The notes beneath the pieces are model-generated. The model was not told the origin of the DNA, searched no databases, and saw nothing but the letters and a program-made list of their open reading frames with translations. 64,000 nucleotides of DNA from Trichomonas vaginalis G3 (taxonomy: Eukaryota > Parabasalia > Trichomonadida > Trichomonadidae), in assembly GCF_026262505.1 (NCBI RefSeq), contig NC_067208.1, forward strand, positions 18,361,962 through 18,425,961, written 5' to 3'. A program made the position numbers and the translations under genes. Below are positions 27,270 to 36,877 of the stretch, piece by piece (the first letter of the stretch is position 1; each line of letters starts with the position of its first letter).

Positions 27270-28000
27270 AAGTCTTTGACGCCAACCCATACCAGCTAAT
27301 GAAGGTTGACTTTAGTATTGAAACTAACCTTTGTTTTGGTTATCTTCAGTTTTTTGGTTTTTCTTCTTCTATCGGTTTTTCGTCACTTTTCGTTCCTCTG
27401 ACTTTACCTCACTTGCAGGTATGGTTGTGTCGTCAACATCTTCATAAATATCATATGCCATCTGTTTTTGTTTTCCTTTCAAACTTTTTGTGTTTGTTGT
27501 AAAGTTTAGAATATTTCGACTCTAAGTCAATGAGATGTTCTATAATGAACTGTTGATCGGTGAAGTAAACTTTTCCATCTGTTGTCTCGAAAGCTCCTTC
27601 AGACTTCAATATTTTATTTGTGAGAGTCTGTTTCTTTTTGAGATACTAGCCGTTCCATTTCTATGAAAAGTGACTTTATAGTTAGGGTTTGTATTTCCAG
27701 ACCTGGCACTTTCTATTATTGAATTTTTCTCTTCATCTGTAAGTTCTTTGACAGGTTTTGACAATGGTTCTGAACTTTTTGTTTGTGGTGTCAAATCTAC
27801 GTTTCAACTTCTTCGGTCATTTCATCTCAGTAAAAAAAATTTAGTTTGGTTTGTTTTCAACTGGTTGTTGTTGTTTTTTAAGTCGGTCTAAAACTTCCTG
27901 AGTATAGGAAGAACTTGACAAACACGTTGTGTAACTGCTGGAAAGCCGACAAATCCATCTTGAACCCATTTGTCTCAATGCTGTATTGTTCATTTCATCT
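27270..28000 (-). pseudogene. Decayed small Maverick genes
   Basis: A readable part at 27606-27794 (EEKNSIIESARSGNTNPNYK) is related to the N-terminal part of the gene at 5366-5800. The rest of the stretch is Lys/Gln-rich in several frames, with a Pro/Asn-rich end near 27850. At least two small genes seem to have stood here; both are broken, with several breaks. Confidence 0.4.
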
Positions 28001-28412
28001 CAGTAAAAAACTTTACATTCCCCACGTTTGAGCGGTTGAGGTTGGTTATTGTTTACCCATTGTTGTGCATGGTTATATCCTCTGTTAAAGAATCTTTCAC
28101 CTTGGTCCATATAGTGTCCTGCTTGGTTATAGTAGTCATTTGCTTTGTTATAATAGTTTCCTGCTTGTCTTCCTACATTGTCCATCCATCCTTGAACTTT
28201 CCTCTTGTTTCAGGATTTGGAATAAGATTTGCTGCATCTCGTGCTACATCCCAACCTTTCTGTACAGTTTGTATAATAGGTTGTGCTTTCTCTTTCAGTA
28301 TACCTAATGTACTCAAAATCTTCCTTCCAATTCCAAATGCACCTCTGGCTATTGTTCCCACTGCGGGCAAAAATCTGGATGCAACTCCTGCTAATGCGCC
28401 AAATAAACCCAT
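28000..28412 (-). pseudogene. Small virion-type protein with amphipathic Gly-rich N-terminus, broken
   Basis: Begins MGLFGALAGVASRFLPAVG, an amphipathic Gly/Ala/Phe-rich helix of the kind used by virion proteins to disturb membranes, then basic residues and a Tyr/Asn-rich repeat tail (NYYNKANDYYNQAGHYM). A similar start (MGFFSKIGNFFRNVGRGIW) is found at 32294. About one break. Its start codon lies only 17 bases from that of the divergent integrase. Confidence 0.5.
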
Positions 28413-28429
28413 TTCTTATGGGTTAAAAA

Positions 28430-29390
28430 ATGACGAATCCAAACAAGGACCCCTATGTTTCTAAGGCAACAAAGAAAGCACTCATGATAAAAATCTTTAG
28501 TTCAACACCAAATGCTTGGTTTATGGATATCTTGGAAAACATTCCGAGGTATAGAGAAGATGGACCACCATACTGGTTAATATTTGTTGGTCAAAACACA
28601 AGATACTGTGAAGCCATACCATTACAGTCCAAAAATATTTTAGATATCTTAGCAGCTTTGACAATATTCGTTGACAAATACCATCCAACAAAACTGACAT
28701 CTGACTGTGAAAGTTCTTTCAAATCAGATGATGTAAAAAACTATCTGCGTTCAAAAAATGTAAACCAATATTTCATTGTCGACCAAAACCATTCTGCTCT
28801 TGGTGTCATTGACAGTTGTATAAAAATATTAAGAGACTTAAACCAACCACAAGGTGGTGAAGCAAATGAAATGTCATATGACGACAAGTATAGACACTTC
28901 TCCCAGGCAAAGATGAGACAAGTTTTAAATATTTACAATAACCGTAAACAAAAAGGTTTGGGAAACCACTCCCCCGAAGAAATGAAAAACAACCCCGACT
29001 TAGAGAAAGACTATATATTTAATAGTTTAGTTAAGAGGGATAGACAAGAAAGAATGCCAGGCTTCAAACTTAAGAAAGGTGACAAAGTAAAAATAGAAAT
29101 ACCTAAACGCGACCCATATGAAAATACTATTGACTATGACAACAATGGAACCCGACAGGTACTCACATTCGTGTTCGTAAAAATAGAAGAAAGTATACAA
29201 GAGAATATTATGAAGTTTTAGGCAAACATGGCAAAATGTACAGACTGCAAGCAGAAGATAAAACGACTATTGTCAGACCTCGTTTCAAACTTGTCAAAGT
29301 TCAAGGTGGTATACTTTCAAAGACAGTTCCTAACAAATATAAGACAACTCCTGACGAATATGCTAAAGAAGTTGAAAATGACGACTAAGC
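28430..29390 (+). CDS. Maverick integrase (rve family), copy 2
   Basis: Begins at ATG 28430 (MTNPNKDPYVSKATKK). The core shows NTPNAWFMDILENIPR with the first Asp, YHPTKLTSDCESSFKSD with the second, and HSALGVIDSCIKILRDLNQ as the following helix. The C-terminal basic tail (MPGFKLKKGDKVKIEIPKRD) matches the SH3-like region of copy 1. It is shorter at the N-terminus than copy 1 and lies on the opposite strand. The gene is broken near its 3' end, with about one break. Confidence 0.8.
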
Positions 29391-31185
29391 AATTCTATAC
29401 CATGCGTAAACTGTCATGTAAGGTGGCATGTAGTCTTTACTTTGTCCCGTTGTTTGCGTATATCCCGAAACGCGATGTGTATGGTTTCCTCCTCCCTCAG
29501 TGTTACTCCAGTAACAATTTATAGCAAACTTAACGTTGTCTTTAACATCATATCCTTTACCTTTTGTCATTCCTGACCAATCCAATATCTATGCTTATGC
29601 CAACCTGCTTGAGATGTACTTAAATCTATGTAGTGACTGTGCGCAGGTAAGTTTTCACCTGAAATCGTTTTACTTCCACCTGTTTCCTTTGAAAGTTTGC
29701 ACAATACAAAAACCTGTCGACTATTTGTTCCCATGCACCAACACCAAACATTACTTGAGGACCTCTTGCTTCCATAGATGTATAAATAGAACCTACTGGG
29801 TTCATTAAATCAAACATATGAGATATTATAGGATTGTCTCTTTTGAACTTAAAATATAGTGCAACTATTTCAGGTTTCTTCTGGTTTAAGTCAGAATATT
29901 TTTTATAATATAATCTTATGTTTTCAGGGTAGGTAAAATCTTGACTATAATATTTATTTCTGTCATCTTCATAATAGTATACTATTCTCGTTTTTTCTAT
30001 TGCATTATATCTTTTATATCTATAAAAATCTAAATATAATGTTAGCTTTTGTTCATCTACATGTGGTGTTCTGTTGTCATCTCCATAGTCATAATAATAT
30101 GGTGCTGGAGCTGGGTTAGGTAATGTCATATCTGCCATTTCATAAACTCTTAAATATTTCTTTTGTTCGTCTCCATATAAGTTTAAGTAGCAGTTGTTGT
30201 CTAATGGAACTTTAACTTGTGTACCATCATTCTTTATATAGCCTACATACATTTCATTGTTATTTTTCGGAATGAGTTTATACCGTATACCATTTTTTAA
30301 GGAGTGTACAAACTCCCATCTAAAATATTTGTTTTCTTCATTGACAGAAAAGTCACCAACAATAGTTTCAATATTTTTCGTTGTTCCTATCAAACTTTGG
30401 TATATTTCATTGACATATGTTTTATCTGCTTCTTTTCAAGGCTAACGTTTAAGTCTGTTATTTCAGAAGATGTATGTGTATGTCCAACGTCACTTTTCCT
30501 GTTTAAGGTTTCTTGTAAGTTTGTAATATTTGCAATGGTATGTGTATGTCCAACGTCACTTTTACTGTTTAAGGTTTCTTGTAAGTTTGCAATATTTGCA
30601 ATGGTATGTGTATGTCCAACGTCACTTTTACTGTTTAAGGTTTCTTGTAAGTTTGCAATATTTGCAATGGTATGTGTATGTCCAACGTCACTTTTCCTGT
30701 TTAAGGTTTCTTGTAAGTTTGTTATTTCAGATATAGTATGTGTATGAGTCTTTTTAGAATATTCGTTTTCAGCTCTTGTCACTTCACTTGACATTTTATT
30801 GTCAACATATGTTTTGTCTGCTAGTTCAGGATGAGTATGTTCTTTTGTTGCATAAGCTTTGTTAGCTCTTTCTTCTTCTTTTGCTATTGCATCGTCTACA
30901 TATTCTTTGTCAGCTTTGTTGCCAACATCTGCTTTTAAAAGAAGTTCATTTATAGGTTCTCGTTTAAAGTTCCTTTTGTTGGATTTATACAGACAGTATG
31001 GTTCTTATTGTCTTGAAACAGAAACTCATCTGTCATTGGTTTAATGTCAGTTTTAAGTTTCCTTCTTTCAATGACTCAGATATCTTAGAATAGTTTGAAA
31101 AGTTTGTTGTGTTCTTATTTAGAGCTTGCATAATGAGTTGTCGGTTGTGTTGTATTTCTCTCATAGACGCTGTTTCATTTGACAT
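29385..31185 (-). pseudogene. Second fibre gene with tail-collar-like end, broken
   Basis: Starts MSNETASMREIQHNRQLI. It contains four copies of SDVGHTHTIANIANLQETLN (30480-30740), a 72 bp DNA repeat, then GSIYTSMEARGPQVMFGVG and GAWEQIVDRFLYCAN as in the other fibre gene. It ends YMPPYMTVYAWYRIA. The gene is broken, with several breaks. The linker between the repeats and the tip differs completely from copy 1, so the two represent different fibre types. Confidence 0.75.
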
Positions 31186-31203
31186 TTTTATTCTAGATAA
31201 AAT

Positions 31204-32048
31204 ATGCTTTCAATAGAAAAAGAAAATTCTAGAGTTGCTACAACTAAACCATTAGATGAACTTTTTACGAATGTCGGTCAAAAGTTTGAGACAGAGACCG
31301 TAAAGCATGAAGGCTATCGTTTTGACTACCCGTTAAGATGGTTAAGAGACCCATCTGTCACAAAAGCTATTGGCTTTCGTAGAATGAAGTTCATTTCAGA
31401 AGCCATACATGGTTTCCCATTTACAGTCGGTTTTGAAGTTCGATACTATAACAAAGAAAAACGTACGTATGAGAAATTTGAACAGGGAAAACTTTTACAA
31501 GTTAGTTTGCTTGTAAACTTAGAAACAACTCTTCAAGCTTTTCAAGAAAAAAAAACGATATCTATCTCGAATATGCAAAACAGTACAACATTGACGAAGG
31601 AGAATACCATCTCGATATTATATATGACAGGAAAAATGCAACTGTTAAATTCAATAGAATAGAAGACCTTGGAGAAGACGTTTATTTCTACAAAATATAA
31701 CAACTTGGCATGGTATAGATTTTGAGGATGTTAAATCAGCCTGCAGAATATCCAGTACACCCGAACTTTTATGAAGTCGAAAACCCTAATGGAACATATG
31801 AAAATGTTTTCGACTCAGATGCTATTATAGTTCATGCTTCATTTTCTGGTGCACAAAACTCTTTTTTATGCTTGGCAAATGACTTTTACGAAAAACCTAC
31901 AAAGTTATATGAACCGCCGAGTGGAAGTATTTCAGACTTTCAAGTATGGTTTACTACAGATGGAAGAAAGAGAATAATTCCATTATACCACGCGTTTTAC
32001 TTAGAACTTAGTTTCATATACAACTACTATCGAACGGTAAAAATATAA
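31204..32048 (+). pseudogene. Penton-like minor capsid candidate, copy 3, broken
   Basis: Starts MLSIEKENSRVATTKPLDEL with YRFDYPLRWL and AIGFRRMKF near residues 38-60. The C-terminal part has NVFDSDAIIVHASF, FYEKPTKLYEPPSG, DFQVWFTTDG and FYLELSFIYNYY. It matches copy 2 closely and copy 1 distantly. It diverges from the fibre gene with 18 bases between the start codons. Broken, with about two breaks. Confidence 0.5.
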
Positions 32049-32050
32049 TT

Positions 32051-32294
32051 TTAATACGGTTGAGGTGTTGGATTTGGTTGCCAACTAGACTGTGGTGCAG
32101 GTTCAGGCTGTTGTATAACAGGAGCTTGTTCTTCTGGTTCAGGGTCTTTAGGTATAATACCAACAAACTGACCTACTCTTTTACCAATATTTTTGACTCC
32201 GTTCCAAATTCCTCTTCCTACGGTTTTTTATTCCATTCCATATACCTCTTCCAACATTTCGAAAGAAGTTTCCTATCTTACTGAAGAAACCCAT
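32051..32294 (-). pseudogene. Small membrane-active-type virion gene, broken
   Basis: Begins MGFFSKIGNFFRNVGRGIW, an amphipathic helix rich in Phe, Gly and Arg, followed by basic residues. The 3' part encodes a Pro/Gln/Glu-rich tail. It resembles the start of the gene at 28412. The gene has about one break. Confidence 0.45.
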
Positions 32295-32312
32295 TTTACT
32301 ATATGTAAAAAT

Positions 32313-32675
32313 CTAATGTCCGCCTAGTCTCTTACGTTTCCTGTTGAGTTCCATAGCATTCTTTAACTGGAGCTCATACATTCTGTTTCTCCTCTGGTAG
32401 AAAACATATTCTGGGTCAACTCCTGTGTTCGCGTCATCTGCATAAAGTTGTTTATATCCCACTTCAGGGTTTGTATAAAACTCTTTCCATCTCATATTTG
32501 CATACCATGGTGGCAAACCTAACGCAGCGTCATTTGACATGGCAGTTTGCATTTGTACATCTGTTGGCACTTGACCATAGTTTGCCATTGCAGTTTGTAT
32601 TCTAACTTCATTTGGAATATTCTCTGGGTTTGGTTGTCCAGGTTGCTGTGCATTCGCTAAGTTCTGTGCGTCCAT
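32313..32675 (-). CDS. Maverick protein with internal 21-residue repeat, unknown
   Basis: 120 residues from MDAQNLANAQQPGQ. Residues 23-50 contain two copies of a short motif (IPNEVRIQTAMANYG then VPTDVQMQTAMSNDA). The rest is polar and Tyr-rich, and it ends basic (LNRKRKRLGGH). It resembles the Gln/Asn/Met-rich gene at the left edge of the window in composition. It is probably a virion or core protein. No named family is recognised. Confidence 0.5.
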   Translation of the reverse strand: MDAQNLANAQQPGQPNPENIPNEVRIQTAMANYGQVPTDVQMQTAMSNDAALGLPPWYANMRWKEFYTNPEVGYKQLYADDANTGVDPEYVFYQRRNRMYELQLKNAMELNRKRKRLGGH

Positions 32676-32698
32676 TTAATATTAGATAAAAATATCTC

Positions 32699-32830
32699 TT
32701 ACGAGTACATATACTGGACATTTGCAGGCATTGGTTCATCTTCATATTCTCTGTACTTTTCTGCCACGTCAAATAAATAAATGACACAATGGAAAAAACC
32801 TAAAACAAGTAGTCCTATTTCAAACCACAT
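32699..32830 (-). CDS. 43-residue single-span membrane protein overlapping the methyltransferase end
   Basis: ATG at 32830 lies inside the last codons of the methyltransferase gene, in another frame. The product starts MWFEIGLLVLGFFHCVIYLF, a strong transmembrane segment, and continues with a charged tail DVAEKYREYEDEPMPANVQY and a short end. The overlap of 16 bases and the clear membrane segment make a real gene likely. Small membrane proteins of this kind are common in large DNA viruses. Confidence 0.55.
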   Translation of the reverse strand: MWFEIGLLVLGFFHCVIYLFDVAEKYREYEDEPMPANVQYMYS

Positions 32831-33633
32831 TTACTTACTAGTAAAATTTCTTTATTGTGACACTTTCTCCGGTTTATAGGACCTCTCTCATATTCTATCT
32901 TATCGTATCTAAAATCATAGTCATGTATATCCTCTAACCATCTCATAACACTTTCCAAACCACTTTTATCGGATGTAAAGTAAAAGCATGGATGGTTATG
33001 TAAAACGTCTAAAGTTTCTAAAGAGTCTCTCAAAGTCCAGTCTACTTGGTATTGAAAATCATATGTGTTATAGAACGGCGGGTCTACTATAAAGAAAACA
33101 TTTTCCTTGTTTTTATATTTTTCATACAACTCTGTCCAACGACATCTCACAAACTCTATACCCTCAGTATATTTTTCTATGTTCTCTTTGAAAACCTTTG
33201 TATAGTTAAGATATAAAACGTTTGACATAAGTGTTTCAATGTCATGAACTCTTATAGAACCACTATACAATAGTCTAGAAGATATACTATCCCAGTCAAT
33301 ATACTCTGCTTTTTTCAAAACCTCTCTGACAGTATTTTTCTTATCTAATGGTATACGTTCCATCTTACCTATAGGTATCTTTTCTTTTAACTCTTTCAAT
33401 ATTTTGTTTGTGTCTGGAATATGTTTGAGACGGTTCATATAGTTGTCGAAGTCATTGCATATAATCTTTGAGTCAGGAAATATTGTATGGCACAAATGAG
33501 ATATATAGAAACTTCCACCGAACAAATCTACAAATGTTAGACCATTCGGTAGTTTCTTAAGTTCTCTCAATAGAATATCTTTACATCTACTCTTATTTCC
33601 AAAGAAGGGTAACGGTGGTTTTGTAAAATTCAT
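32815..33633 (-). CDS. Dam-type DNA adenine-N6 methyltransferase (D12 class)
   Basis: 272 residues, typical length for the family. It starts MNFTKPPLPFFGNKSRCKDI (the D12-class entry), has motif I TFVDLFGGSFYISH (FxGG-type cofactor loop) and motif IV VDPPFYNTYDF (DPPY class). The C-terminal part carries substrate-side helices and ends HNKEILLVSKCGLK. The enzyme transfers a methyl group to adenine in DNA and could mark or protect the element. T. vaginalis is known for abundant N6-methyladenine, and Maverick methyltransferases could contribute; that is inference. It is the gene nearest the right terminus. Confidence 0.9.
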   Translation of the reverse strand: MNFTKPPLPFFGNKSRCKDILLRELKKLPNGLTFVDLFGGSFYISHLCHTIFPDSKIICNDFDNYMNRLKHIPDTNKILKELKEKIPIGKMERIPLDKKNTVREVLKKAEYIDWDSISSRLLYSGSIRVHDIETLMSNVLYLNYTKVFKENIEKYTEGIEFVRCRWTELYEKYKNKENVFFIVDPPFYNTYDFQYQVDWTLRDSLETLDVLHNHPCFYFTSDKSGLESVMRWLEDIHDYDFRYDKIEYERGPINRRKCHNKEILLVSKCGLK

Positions 33634-33689
33634 TTTATATATATAATAAAAATGTTTTTACCTGAAAAAGTGACAGAAAAGTGACGAAA

Positions 33690-33802
33690 CATGAAAACAT
33701 ATATATTTTGTGAAAAGCTCCTGGAAGACCCATATATAAGAACTTCATTTATACTAAACATCTTCGGGGCTAGAGGGCACGAAGTGCCTGGAAGCCCCAC
33801 TA

Positions 33803-33846
<44 letters not shown>
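33690..33846. repeat. Maverick right terminus with hairpin and 42 T
   Basis: 33690-33765 matches 730-790 of the other terminus (TTTTGTGAAAAGCTCCTGG and on). The hairpin is at 33766-33798: outer arms GGGGCT and AGCCCC, inner arms GGCAC and GTGCC around GAA. The element ends ACTACCT at 33805, followed by 42 T in total. Polintons usually end in CT, which fits. No matching left terminus was seen in the window. Confidence 0.75.
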
Positions 33847-33851
<5 letters not shown>

Positions 33852-34603
33852 CCGTAAGAATCATACATTTTTAAATCTTGATTTATTCAAAAACGTAAGA
33901 ATAAAAACCGTAAGAATCATACATTTTTTACTTCATATGTTAAAAAAAATGATACAAAATCGTTCAATATTGTATGAATTCTTACGTTTACAAAAAAAGT
34001 CACACAACCCTTCAACATATACTACTACTAAATTGTTTTCATTTGATAGCTGACTCTTGTCATGAATGTGCTCTTGTATTCACGATTTAATTTTCATTTT
34101 AATTTTTGATCTCTATATTTCTATTTTGAAACTTTCTAATCACAAAAGTCGAACCATCTGAATAAAATTTTTTATCAAAATTAAAGATAACACATGTCAA
34201 TCATGAATAAAAAAAATTGAAGATTTTGATTTCAATACTATCTCCTCACAAATACTTTCATATTCAAAGTTTCGATGTTTTCAAATAAAAAAGTTCATTA
34301 TCGGAAAAAATCATTATGATCTTTGATTCTGTAATATTCGAATTAAATAAATTATTTCATGTCAAAAAAATTCATTCTGCAAAAACGTTTAGAGTTATTC
34401 AATATCTAGCCAGATTCTTTAAACCTAATTAAATACTTTGAGATAAATTCAATTAATTAGACATACATAAATCCAATAAAAAATATTGTTTGGTATATAT
34501 CGATTATCGTTAAGTTTCGGTTATCAAAAAGTTATCTCAAATATTTAATTAATTTTGTATGTGTGATTCAATTTTCTAAATTTTGAATACATTAAAAGTG
34601 GCA
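33847..34603. other. AT-rich host intergenic region
   Basis: The word ACCGTAAGAATCATACATTTT occurs twice (33850 and 33908 areas) just beyond the terminus. The rest shows no supported gene. A plus-strand frame at 33691-34053 is produced by the terminus and the T run and is not a gene. Confidence 0.5.
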
Positions 34604-35623
34604 ATGATTAGCCCTCTTCCTTGCTCAATCCACAAATATGGATTCAAAAAGCTGATAGGAAAAGGAGGGTTCTCATTTGTGTATCTTGTCGAAAGTGAAG
34701 ATGACCATAAGAAATATTGCGCCAAAGTCACTCCATTAAACAACGATATTATACTTGGTGTGAAAATCGATCCATTAGAAGCTGAAATAAAGGCACTAAT
34801 GAGTCTTTCTCATCAAAACATTATTAGACTGTATGATCATTTTACTGAGAATAATTGTTTTTTTATAATATTAGAGTATTGCCAACTTGGATCAATGCAG
34901 GATACTCTAAATAAAAAGGGTTTGCCAAAAGAGCAATTTATTAACTATGCAAGGCAGATTGTATCAGCCCTCACATTTGTACATTCTAAAAATATTGCTC
35001 ATCGAGATATCAAACCGGGTAATATTCTTATAGATAGTTTAGGACATATCAAATTATCAGATTTTGGTATATCGATAACCAACGCAAATAATATGATTGA
35101 ACCATTTTCAGGATCTTTATTATACATGCCTCCAGAAATTATATTAAAGAAGCCGCATAATCCAATGCAAGCTGATATTTGGTCTCTTGGAGTGTTATTT
35201 GCATACATGATTAATGGAAGAGCTCCATGGCAATGCGATAACGTCAATTCACTGAGAACATGTATAATAGCAGGTGATTTCAAGTTAAGAGCTAATACAC
35301 CACCTGAGATTATAGATTTAATATCAAAAATGATGAGAATTGATCCGAATGAGAGGCCAAGTGTAGCAGAGATACTCAATTATAAACTCTTTGAGAAAGA
35401 CCCGTTAGATGGAATGCTTTCTGATAATGAGGAAGTTCCTCAAGATGTTCTTTCCCCCAAAGGTAGATCTTTAAGATCTATACAAAGAAACAAATCTACA
35501 TATCATCCACACTCTATTACCATAGGAATATTCAAAATGAATATGATGCTAGGAAACAACAGATTACCCAGAATTAAACCAAGATTCCATCACCCTTTTA
35601 GAGAGAAGTTTGCAACTCATTGA
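34604..35623 (+). CDS. Serine/threonine protein kinase
   Basis: 339 residues; the first ATG of the frame is at 34604. The kinase domain fills residues 13-265. Visible motifs are the glycine loop IGKGGFSFV, the ATP lysine in YCAKVT, the helix C Glu in LEAEIKAL, the catalytic loop HRDIKPGNIL, DFG in LSDFGIS, and MPPEIIL as the APE equivalent. SLGVLFAYMINGRAPW and RPSVAEIL are the later helices. It looks like a complete, active CAMK/SNF1-like or NEK-like kinase; the subfamily is uncertain. The C-terminal 75 residues are low-complexity and basic. Trichomonads have very large kinomes, so a specific role cannot be inferred. Confidence 0.95.
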   Translation: MISPLPCSIHKYGFKKLIGKGGFSFVYLVESEDDHKKYCAKVTPLNNDIILGVKIDPLEAEIKALMSLSHQNIIRLYDHFTENNCFFIILEYCQLGSMQDTLNKKGLPKEQFINYARQIVSALTFVHSKNIAHRDIKPGNILIDSLGHIKLSDFGISITNANNMIEPFSGSLLYMPPEIILKKPHNPMQADIWSLGVLFAYMINGRAPWQCDNVNSLRTCIIAGDFKLRANTPPEIIDLISKMMRIDPNERPSVAEILNYKLFEKDPLDGMLSDNEEVPQDVLSPKGRSLRSIQRNKSTYHPHSITIGIFKMNMMLGNNRLPRIKPRFHHPFREKFATH

Positions 35624-36307
35624 TATCTCTTGAATCCTTAGTTCATTTTTAATTTTTATTATTATATATTTTGTTTATGTTTATTATTATCTAAATTACT
35701 CATATTATGTTGTAACATCAATACATTTGCTCATGTTTACAAGTTTACTCAAATCATATGTTTAAAATGGATAGAATATTCATTGGATATGAATTAAAAT
35801 AGCATTATTAATACGTTACATATAAAGGATGATTCAAACTTAAACGAAAATGCAGGCTGTATTAGCAAGCTAATATAAGCACTTATATATCAAAAAAAAT
35901 CAAACGAATATTTGCAGTTTATGTAATTTCTCTAGAAATTCATAAAGTTCATAGTTTGTATGCATGTGGTAATATTAAATATTCAATAATGCCGTTAATT
36001 TGAGCATGTTTTTATTTGAATGCCAGTTAGATCGCCACCATTTACTGAACCCAAATTTATGTCAATACAACTAGACTGCTATTGTACTGATACGTATATT
36101 GATGCTTTCTTGTTTTGAATATTCTTCTTATTTGTGCATGAGTAATAAGATATCATCAAGAAAGGATACAGGTTTGATGACACAGTCTGATCGTAAATAA
36201 ACTTGGGTATTCTGAATACAATGCATATGATCCGAATGTTCTATTGTCAATACGTCGAAGTATTGCTTATTTTGACATTTGTAAAATAGCATTTCGATAT
36301 TACAAAA
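35624..36307. other. Intergenic region, nothing recognised
   Basis: AT-rich DNA between two plus-strand genes. A minus-strand frame at 36128-36421 overlaps the next gene and shows no domain. Confidence 0.5.
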
Positions 36308-36673
36308 ATGAGTAAGCTTGATAAGGAAAAAATGCAAAAGGCGTCGTCTAGAGAAATTGAAAGGAGTAGAGTATCGAAGCGTCTTGGAGAATTTGATTAT
36401 AAAACATGCCCAACATACCAAATTCTAATTGAACTTTATGGAGAAAGAAGAAGTAAATCAGAACTGCTCAGTCTTGTAACATGTCTATGTTTGAAGATCC
36501 CAGTATTGAAACTTGATAGAGAAGCTAAGAGAAGGAAATGTGTATTGATAAAATGGTTTCATGACAACTTTGACATCATTCAGCCACACTTAAAATACTA
36601 TATGTTCACTGATGAGCATATGAAACGATTTATTGACGAACCAACTGAAACATCTAATTCGTCAGAGCAATGA
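36308..36673 (+). CDS. Small protein of unknown function, 121 residues
   Basis: From MSKLDKEKMQKASSRE. Mainly helical and basic, with LGEFDYKTCPTYQILIELYG, then SKSELLSLVTCLCLKIPVL and DREAKRRKCVLIKWFHDNFD. The pattern of spaced helices ending in a Trp-containing basic helix looks like a compact domain, possibly DNA binding, but I recognise no family. The end is acidic and Ser/Thr-rich. ATG lies after ATTACAAAA, a short A-rich leader typical for the organism. Confidence 0.6.
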   Translation: MSKLDKEKMQKASSREIERSRVSKRLGEFDYKTCPTYQILIELYGERRSKSELLSLVTCLCLKIPVLKLDREAKRRKCVLIKWFHDNFDIIQPHLKYYMFTDEHMKRFIDEPTETSNSSEQ

Positions 36674-36877
36674 GTTGCAAATTAATCTTGATGAAAATCT
36701 GATTTTTTCATATCAAATCATCATTATATTGGATATATCCAATATGATGTATTGTCAGGCTAATTGCAAGATAATCCAAAAAAAAGTTCTTAGCCATGTT
36801 TTTATTAATTTGTTTGTAAATGATATTGTTTATTTATAATAGAATAGTTTATATTTCATTAGAATTGTATATCTCGC

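Larger units (their letters stand above)
2466..33805. mobile_element. Nest of Maverick (Polinton) elements: block A 2466-18825, block B about 20460-33805
   Basis: Protein-primed polymerase, capsid, penton-like, integrase, fibre and KilA-N genes together identify Mavericks of the trichomonad type. The span of 31 kb is longer than one such element. Two integrases in opposite orientation, two fibre genes and duplicate KilA-N cassettes show that at least two copies are involved. Only the right terminus (33805) is recognisable; the left boundary is an estimate. Block A keeps many long open genes and looks young, although several genes are broken. Block B is broken in most of its genes. A gap and an unexplained 1.6 kb segment separate the two blocks. 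Confidence 0.75.

Noticed and set aside
30304-30747. Plus-strand frames with repeated CPTSLFLFKVSC
   Set aside because: They are the antisense of the fibre gene repeats on the minus strand.
33691-34053. Open frame across the Maverick terminus with a long Phe run
   Set aside because: The Phe run is the 42 T tract, and the frame spans an element border. It is not a gene.
34999-35379. Minus-strand frame of 126 residues
   Set aside because: It lies entirely within the protein kinase gene on the other strand and has no domain.
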